21,135 nt of DNA. Origin: Muribaculaceae bacterium. Lineage in GTDB: Bacteria > Bacteroidota > Bacteroidia > Bacteroidales > Muribaculaceae. Both the position numbers and the translations under genes were made by a program. Location: the NCBI GenBank assembly GCA_017545095.1, contig JAFYCU010000110.1:1-21135 (forward strand), in the 5' to 3' direction. Positions 15,001 through 21,135 of the stretch are shown here, one piece after another. Below the pieces are notes generated by a model. That model ran no database searches, was not told the DNA's origin, and was given only the letters and a program-made list of their open reading frames with translations. Position 1 is the stretch's first letter. Each line of letters starts with the position of its first letter.

Positions 15001-15918
15001 ATGCCTCAGCTATTGGATTTGGCGCAGGTCAAGCGCCGCTATTTGGCTTATTTGAAGGTGGAGCGAGTGCTTTCGCCCAACACCGCCACAGCCTATGCCG
15101 ACGATGTGGACAAGCTCACGCGTTACTTGGCCGCTGCCGGCGTGGGGGTCGAGCAAGCCACGCACAACGATTTGGAGCAGTTTGTGTGCACACTGCACGA
15201 TGTGGGCATCCAGCCGCGTTCGCAGGCGCGCATCATCAGCGGCGTGAAGAGTTTCTATCGATTCCTGAAACTGGAGGGGTATATCGAAGTCAATCCCTCG
15301 CGATTGTTGCAGGCACCGCGGTTGGGCCGGCATTTGCCCGAAGTGCTCACGGTGGAGGAGATTGACACGATGATTGCCTGCATCGACATGAGCAAGCCCG
15401 AGGGTCAGCGCAATCGAGCCATTATCGAGACGCTCTATGGCTGCGGACTGCGCGTGAGCAAGTTGGTGGGACTGAAGATGTCGCAGGTTTTTGCCGACGA
15501 TGAGTTTGTGATCGTCGAGGGCAAGGGCAGCAAGCAGCGTGCCGTGCCCATCTCGCCCGTGGCGCTGGAGCAAATCGCCCTCTATGTGGAGCAAACGCGC
15601 AGCCATCAGGTGGTGAAGCGCGGCAGCGAAGACATTCTGTTTCTCAACCGTCGTGGTGCGATGCTCACCCGTGTAATGGTGTTTTACATCATCAAGGAGC
15701 TGGCGGCATTGGCTGGTGTGCGCAAGACGGTGAGTCCGCACACCCTGCGCCACTCGTTTGCCACCCACCTGCTCGAAGGCGGAGCCAACTTGCGTGCCAT
15801 CCAGCAAATGCTTGGACACGAAAGCATTGCCACCACCGAAATCTATGTCCACATCGACCGCTCGCATCTGCGGCAGGAAATCCTCGACCATCACCCGCGC
15901 AACCGGCGAACTGGCTGA
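15001..15918 (+). CDS. xerD: Tyrosine recombinase XerD
   Basis: 305 residues, the usual XerD length. The SAM-like N-terminal domain (about 8-100) contains SPNTATAYADDVDKLTRYL. The catalytic domain has R151, K175, H247, R250, H273 and nucleophile Y282, the full active-site set; PHTLRHSFATHLLEGGA and LGHESIATTEIY are typical. It resolves chromosome dimers at dif together with XerC. One oddity: the segment after the first catalytic Arg reads RVSKLVGL, where the family normally has RVSELVGL, so K154 replaces an almost invariant Glu. It is not flanked by mobile-element signs and shares the plus-strand run with nadK, so I take it as the housekeeping enzyme and not an integrase. Confidence 0.92.
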   Translation: MPQLLDLAQVKRRYLAYLKVERVLSPNTATAYADDVDKLTRYLAAAGVGVEQATHNDLEQFVCTLHDVGIQPRSQARIISGVKSFYRFLKLEGYIEVNPSRLLQAPRLGRHLPEVLTVEEIDTMIACIDMSKPEGQRNRAIIETLYGCGLRVSKLVGLKMSQVFADDEFVIVEGKGSKQRAVPISPVALEQIALYVEQTRSHQVVKRGSEDILFLNRRGAMLTRVMVFYIIKELAALAGVRKTVSPHTLRHSFATHLLEGGANLRAIQQMLGHESIATTEIYVHIDRSHLRQEILDHHPRNRRTG

Positions 15919-15943
15919 TGAACGACAAAAAAATGAAAATGCT

Positions 15944-15970
15944 TGTAATAAATAGACCTCAACTTACATC
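15944..15970 (+). promoter_or_regulatory. Possible ECF-sigma promoter of the sigma factor gene
   Basis: TGTAAT (15944-15949) and CATC (15967-15970, within ACATCTAAG) are 17 nt apart. This resembles the general ECF form of AAC, 16-17 nt, CGTC. There is no TAnnTTTG box in the 73-nt gap, so self-activation by the encoded sigma factor is a reasonable reading. Both boxes differ by one base from the generic form. Confidence 0.35.
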
Positions 15971-15991
15971 TAAGGTACAAAAAAGCGAGAA

Positions 15992-16471
15992 ATGAAAAAT
16001 CAACAAGAAGAACTTTTCGCCCGTTTGGTTCGGGAGCACAAAAGCACCATCTACACGGTGTGCTACATGTTCTCGAACGATGAAGACGAGGTGAACGACC
16101 TCTTTCAAGAAACGCTCATCAACGTGTGGAAAGGCATGGATGGCTTTCGCGAGGAGAGCAAGTTCAGCACTTGGGTCTATCGCGTGGCGCTGAACACCTG
16201 CTTGATGCAGGAACGCAAAAAGAAGCGCGAGGGCGAGAAAGTGCCCCTTTCGATGAGTGTCAACCTGTTTGAGGACAGCGATGACGCGAAAATCAAGCAG
16301 GTACGCCAGCTCCATGAGCGCATCGGGCGACTGGGACTCGTCGACCGAGCACTGGTGATGCTGTGGCTCGAAGGTATGAGCTACGACGAGATTGGATCAA
16401 TCATGGGTATCACCACACAGAACGTGGCCGTGAAGCTTTTCAGAATCAAAGAACAATTGAAAAAGATGTAA
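15992..16471 (+). CDS. ECF-type RNA polymerase sigma factor
   Basis: 159 residues with the two ECF regions only. Region 2 (about 8-76) includes DLFQETLINVWKGMDGF and the -10-binding FSTWVYRVALNTCLM. Region 4 (about 108-157) includes GLVDRALVMLWLEGMSYDEIGSIMGITTQNVAVKLFR. Sigma-1.1 and region 3 are absent, as is normal for this group. It directs RNA polymerase to a small set of promoters, usually on release from a membrane anti-sigma partner. The next gene begins 3 nt after the stop codon and encodes a membrane protein, the expected partner. The leader carries a possible self-recognised promoter. Confidence 0.93.
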   Translation: MKNQQEELFARLVREHKSTIYTVCYMFSNDEDEVNDLFQETLINVWKGMDGFREESKFSTWVYRVALNTCLMQERKKKREGEKVPLSMSVNLFEDSDDAKIKQVRQLHERIGRLGLVDRALVMLWLEGMSYDEIGSIMGITTQNVAVKLFRIKEQLKKM

Positions 16472-16474
16472 GTT

Positions 16475-17062
16475 ATGGAAGACATGAATTATCCGGAGAT
16501 GCAGGAGATGCGCGACCAGATGGCTTTGCTCAGGGAGCATCTCGACCAACAGGAAATCGTGAGCGACCGGCTGCTGCGCGAAACCATGAAGATGAAGACC
16601 AAAGACATCAAATATACGAAGAACATGGTGTTTGGAGCCGCTGTCTTTTGCATGATCATCTACCCGCTGTCCACATTTTCCAATATGTGGAGTTGGCCCT
16701 TTGCATTGGGCACTTGTGCCATGATGATGTTTTGCGTGTTGGCAACCTATTATATACACAAGCCGGTGGAGAAGCTGAACTTGATGACGGCCGACCTGGC
16801 TACCGTGGCACAGGTGATGGCACGATTCAAAAAGCAGTACGACAACTGGCTGCATTATGTCACCCCCGCGCTCATCATCCCCTGGCTTGCCTGGGCTTGT
16901 TACGAAGTGGCTTGGAAACACGCTCCCGAGGGGAGCAATCCCTGGGTGCTTGTCGTGGCACTGATAGTGGGTGCTTGTCTGGGTGGACTCATCGGCTACC
17001 GTTACCATCGCAAGGCCGTGAATGCCGCGCAGAGCGTGTTGGAACAAATCCAGGAACAGTAG
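16475..17062 (+). CDS. Four-helix membrane protein, putative sigma-factor partner
   Basis: 195 residues. The charged N-terminal helical part (about 1-48; EMRDQMALLREHLDQQE) is probably cytoplasmic. Four hydrophobic segments follow, near 50-68, 74-93, 128-147 and 157-175, and the short C-terminus is again helical. There is no zinc-binding anti-sigma (ZAS) His-x3-Cys-x2-Cys motif and no FecR domain, so it does not belong to either well-known anti-sigma class. Position 3 nt after an ECF sigma gene suggests an anti-sigma or sensor role, with the N-terminal helix as the likely contact. That is inference; the family itself is not known to me by function. Confidence 0.8.
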   Translation: MEDMNYPEMQEMRDQMALLREHLDQQEIVSDRLLRETMKMKTKDIKYTKNMVFGAAVFCMIIYPLSTFSNMWSWPFALGTCAMMMFCVLATYYIHKPVEKLNLMTADLATVAQVMARFKKQYDNWLHYVTPALIIPWLAWACYEVAWKHAPEGSNPWVLVVALIVGACLGGLIGYRYHRKAVNAAQSVLEQIQEQ

Positions 17063-17088
17063 GCATTGATCAGTAAAAATAGTAACCT

Positions 17089-17676
17089 ATGAATCAAAAG
17101 TTTTGCCAAAGCTGCGGTATGCCGTTGAGCAACGATGCGCTCGGCACCAATGCCGATGGAAGCAAGAGCGAGGACTACTGCGTCTATTGCTATAAAGACG
17201 GCACGTTCACAGGCGACTTCACGATGGACGAAATGGTGGAGTTCTGTGCGCAGTTTGTGGATGAGTACAACAAAAACACAGGGCAGAACCTCAGCCGCGA
17301 AGAATACAAAGCGGTGCTCCGCCAGTATTACCCCACGCTCAAGCGTTGGCAGCAACCGGCGCAGCCGCTGTCCGAAGCCGAATCGCGTATCAAGCAACAG
17401 CTCATCGAGGAAGTGAATGCGCTCAACATTAGCGGTATGCCCAAAATCGGCAACCTGTTTGTGCTGCAAGGCTCATTCATCAACGAAACGTACCACATCA
17501 ACGGCAACAGTGTGAAACTGCTCAACGACAAGGCCACCTACTGGGGGAATCAGGTGGAACGGCCCGACGATGCTGGCCGCTGCTTTGGCATTGCCTGCGA
17601 CGAGCATTACATCCTTGTGAGCGAATATGGCAAGGATGGTGCCGATGCCGCAATTTTGATGCTGAAACGCCGATGA
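17089..17676 (+). CDS. Zinc-ribbon protein with C-terminal domain of unknown function
   Basis: 195 residues. The N-terminus is a putative zinc ribbon (PF12674-like) with C6-x2-C9 and C31-x2-C34, followed by GTFTGDFTMDEMVEFCAQFV, typical of that domain. The middle (about 65-110) is helical and charged. The C-terminal part from about 112 (NISGMPKIGNLFVLQGSFINETYHINGN) looks like a beta-rich small domain. Probably cytoplasmic; the function is unknown. It starts 26 nt after the membrane protein and its stop overlaps the next start (ATGA at 17673-17676), which indicates translational coupling with the acetyltransferase. Confidence 0.8.
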   Translation: MNQKFCQSCGMPLSNDALGTNADGSKSEDYCVYCYKDGTFTGDFTMDEMVEFCAQFVDEYNKNTGQNLSREEYKAVLRQYYPTLKRWQQPAQPLSEAESRIKQQLIEEVNALNISGMPKIGNLFVLQGSFINETYHINGNSVKLLNDKATYWGNQVERPDDAGRCFGIACDEHYILVSEYGKDGADAAILMLKRR

Positions 17677-18191
17677 TGGAGACCTTGCGAATCATCTTGC
17701 GCCCATGGCGCGACAGTGATGCCGAGGCACTCTTCAAATATGCCTCCGACCCTGATGTGGGAACGCGAGCAGGATGGCCGCCCCACCAAAGCGTGGAGGA
17801 GAGCCTCGGAATCATCCGCACCTTGTTCCTCAACGACACCACGTGGGCCATAGAACTCAAAGCAACAGGCGAGCCTATCGGAGCCATCGGCTATGGTTCC
17901 TCGTGCGAATGCCGCCTGCCGGCGCGTGAAAATGAACCCATTGTGGGCTACTGGGTGGCCAAACCCTATTGGAATCAAGGTATCTGCACCGAGGCATTAG
18001 CCCTGATGGTTGAACACATCCGTCAGGTCACCCACATTCCATCGCTCATCAGCGGCCACTTCATCGACAATCCCGCTTCGGGGCGCGTGATGGAGAAATG
18101 TGGCTTTGTTGCCACCGGTGAGACGGTTGTTGACGACAGCCAGTATCAGGGAGCCAACCGCCCCATTCGTGTGCTGAGGCTGGAACTGTGA
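17673..18191 (+). CDS. GNAT-family N-acetyltransferase
   Basis: 172 residues, RimJ/RimL-like GNAT type (Acetyltransf_3). Signs: an opening TLRIILRPWRDSDAEALFKYASDPDVG, the central PIVGYWVAKPYWNQGICTEAL covering motif A with acetyl-CoA-binding Q/RxxGx(G/T)A replaced by NQGICTEA, and the closing NPASGRVMEKCGFVATGE. Members acetylate ribosomal protein N-termini, small amines or antibiotics; the substrate here cannot be read. Two in-frame ATGs, 17673 and 17676, are possible; the first overlaps the upstream stop codon. Confidence 0.9.
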   Translation: MMETLRIILRPWRDSDAEALFKYASDPDVGTRAGWPPHQSVEESLGIIRTLFLNDTTWAIELKATGEPIGAIGYGSSCECRLPARENEPIVGYWVAKPYWNQGICTEALALMVEHIRQVTHIPSLISGHFIDNPASGRVMEKCGFVATGETVVDDSQYQGANRPIRVLRLEL

Positions 18192-18218
18192 GCAAGAGGT
18201 ATAGAAAATGACAGAAGC

Positions 18219-19139
18219 ATGAAGAAATTCAAGTGGGAATACATCACCAATAAGAAGAAGCGTGCCGCGTGGTGGCGCGCCTTTCGCATGTGGCAGCACC
18301 GTTCGCCCGAACTGGCACCTATCTCCATCGCCAAGCAGGAGTGTGCATCGTGTGGCACAGCATTTTGTGGCAACTATTGTCCACGTTGCGGGCAGGCCGC
18401 TGGGGTGGGGCGGTTCTCCTTCAAGAAGGCGTTTCTGCTTTTCATTGATGTGTGGGGAATGGGCAACCGCAGCATGTTCCGCAGCATGCGTGACTTGTTG
18501 CTGCGTCCGGGATATATGATCCGCGACTACATCAGCGGCAGGCAGTCGGCCTATTTCCCACCATTCAAGATGTTCTTCGTGTTGGCTGCCATAGCCTTGA
18601 TTGTTGAACACGGGTTTGATTTGGGCGTCAGCGAAAAGGTTGCTCAGTCGCAAGAGGTGCAAGTGGAGATGGTGCAGGACGAGTCGCCACAGCAGGAAAC
18701 TGAGGACGAAGAGAAGGATGAACCCAACAAAGAAATCTATCTCGACGGGGTGAAGACCGCCAAGATGATGCAAAGGCTCAAGGACAAGAACCCAGCCATC
18801 GTTGCGCTCCTCACGCTGTTGCTGTTTTCCTGGCCGTTGTTCTTCTTCCTGCGCAAGTCGCCCACGATTCCCGACCTGCGCTATTCGGAGTTTGTTGTGG
18901 CGCTGGTCTACACGTCCAACTGCTTCAGTATCATCTCCATTGCCGGAAACCTGCTGAATTCCAGCATCATCAAACTAATCGCGTTCATCATGGTGTTCGT
19001 GACACTCAGGCAGTTTTCGGGATATTCCAAAGTCCGCTTATTAGGCTATATCATACTGACCATCCTCATTTCGGGAATGGTGTTTGCCGCTGTGGTTGGC
19101 TTAGGGCTTTGGATAGCCTACAAAACGGTGTGGAGCTAA
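18219..19139 (+). CDS. DUF3667 membrane protein
   Basis: 306 residues. An N-terminal zinc-ribbon-like motif, C42-x2-C45 and YC54-PRC57-GQ, is followed by the DUF3667 hallmark FRSMRDLLLRPGYMIRDYISGRQSAYFPPFKMFF (86-120, split here for reading: RSM..LLLRPG, then Y.SG.R..Y..P). Membrane segments lie near 116-131, 194-211, 228-246, 250-264 and 275-300. Between them sits an acidic, Gln/Glu-rich cytoplasmic or periplasmic stretch (about 140-172). DUF3667 proteins are frequent in Bacteroidota and have no established function. It ends the plus-strand run and meets the GH97 gene tail to tail, 8 nt apart, with only a small hairpin (19143-19157). Confidence 0.88.
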   Translation: MKKFKWEYITNKKKRAAWWRAFRMWQHRSPELAPISIAKQECASCGTAFCGNYCPRCGQAAGVGRFSFKKAFLLFIDVWGMGNRSMFRSMRDLLLRPGYMIRDYISGRQSAYFPPFKMFFVLAAIALIVEHGFDLGVSEKVAQSQEVQVEMVQDESPQQETEDEEKDEPNKEIYLDGVKTAKMMQRLKDKNPAIVALLTLLLFSWPLFFFLRKSPTIPDLRYSEFVVALVYTSNCFSIISIAGNLLNSSIIKLIAFIMVFVTLRQFSGYSKVRLLGYIILTILISGMVFAAVVGLGLWIAYKTVWS

Positions 19140-19147
19140 CCCCGCTC

Positions 19148-21135
<1,988 letters not shown>

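Noticed and set aside
15010..15894. A 294-codon open frame on the minus strand, opposite xerD
   Set aside because: Antisense shadow; the plus frame has all six XerD catalytic residues.
15001..15918. Phage or conjugative-element integrase
   Set aside because: Length, motif set and position in a housekeeping run fit XerD, and no att-like repeats or mobile genes flank it.

Overview
The window reads as chromosomal DNA of a Bacteroidales bacterium (phylum Bacteroidota), probably a gut member such as Muribaculaceae or Prevotellaceae; the family is a guess. Reasons: promoters fit the Bacteroidota form (TTG, 19-21 nt, TAnnTTTG), start codons mostly lack a Shine-Dalgarno sequence, and the gene content is typical (C10 protease with dockerin, GH97 enzyme, DUF3667 protein, ECF sigma factor with a small membrane partner, pdxJ-exbB-exbD-tonB opposite nadK). 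Coding DNA is GC-rich and intergenic DNA AT-rich. No prophage, CRISPR array, rRNA or tRNA was seen.

Layout. 1-408: non-coding, with short repeats and the tnaA terminator. 409-1782 (-): tryptophanase tnaA. 1913-2491 (+): an unrecognised exported protein, divergent from tnaA with back-to-back promoters. 2496-2739: a small hairpin-rich element with terminal inverted repeats. 2838-5942 (-): a 1034-residue secreted protein, C10 cysteine protease + dockerin + FGE-like + Ig-like + FGE-like. 5943-6329: divergent promoter region with a duplicated 47-bp promoter-bearing repeat. 6330-7610 (+): glyA with its terminator. 7611-8218: a gap holding a candidate ~90-nt small RNA on the minus strand. 8219-8440 (+): a 73-residue LuxR-type helix-turn-helix protein. 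8543-12368 (-): pdxJ, exbB, exbD, tonB and a membrane 4Fe-4S protein, apparently one operon. 12557-19139 (+): nadK, a serine hydrolase, xerD, an ECF sigma factor, a four-helix membrane protein, a zinc-ribbon protein, a GNAT acetyltransferase and a DUF3667 membrane protein. 19148-21135 (-): a GH97 alpha-glucosidase cut by the window edge.

How they work together. tnaA and glyA are PLP enzymes and pdxJ makes the PLP precursor, but they are not in one operon. exbB-exbD-tonB supplies proton-motive-force energy to outer-membrane TonB-dependent transporters, and the Fe-S membrane protein at the end of that operon hints at a redox link. The C10 protein and the GH97 enzyme are the exported degradative functions. 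The sigma factor and the adjacent membrane protein look like an envelope-responsive regulator pair with a possible self-regulated promoter.

Most of the window is ordinary. The points most worth a second look are the protease-dockerin-FGE fusion, the candidate small RNA, the MITE-like element, the duplicated promoter upstream of glyA, and a Glu-to-Lys change beside a catalytic arginine of XerD.
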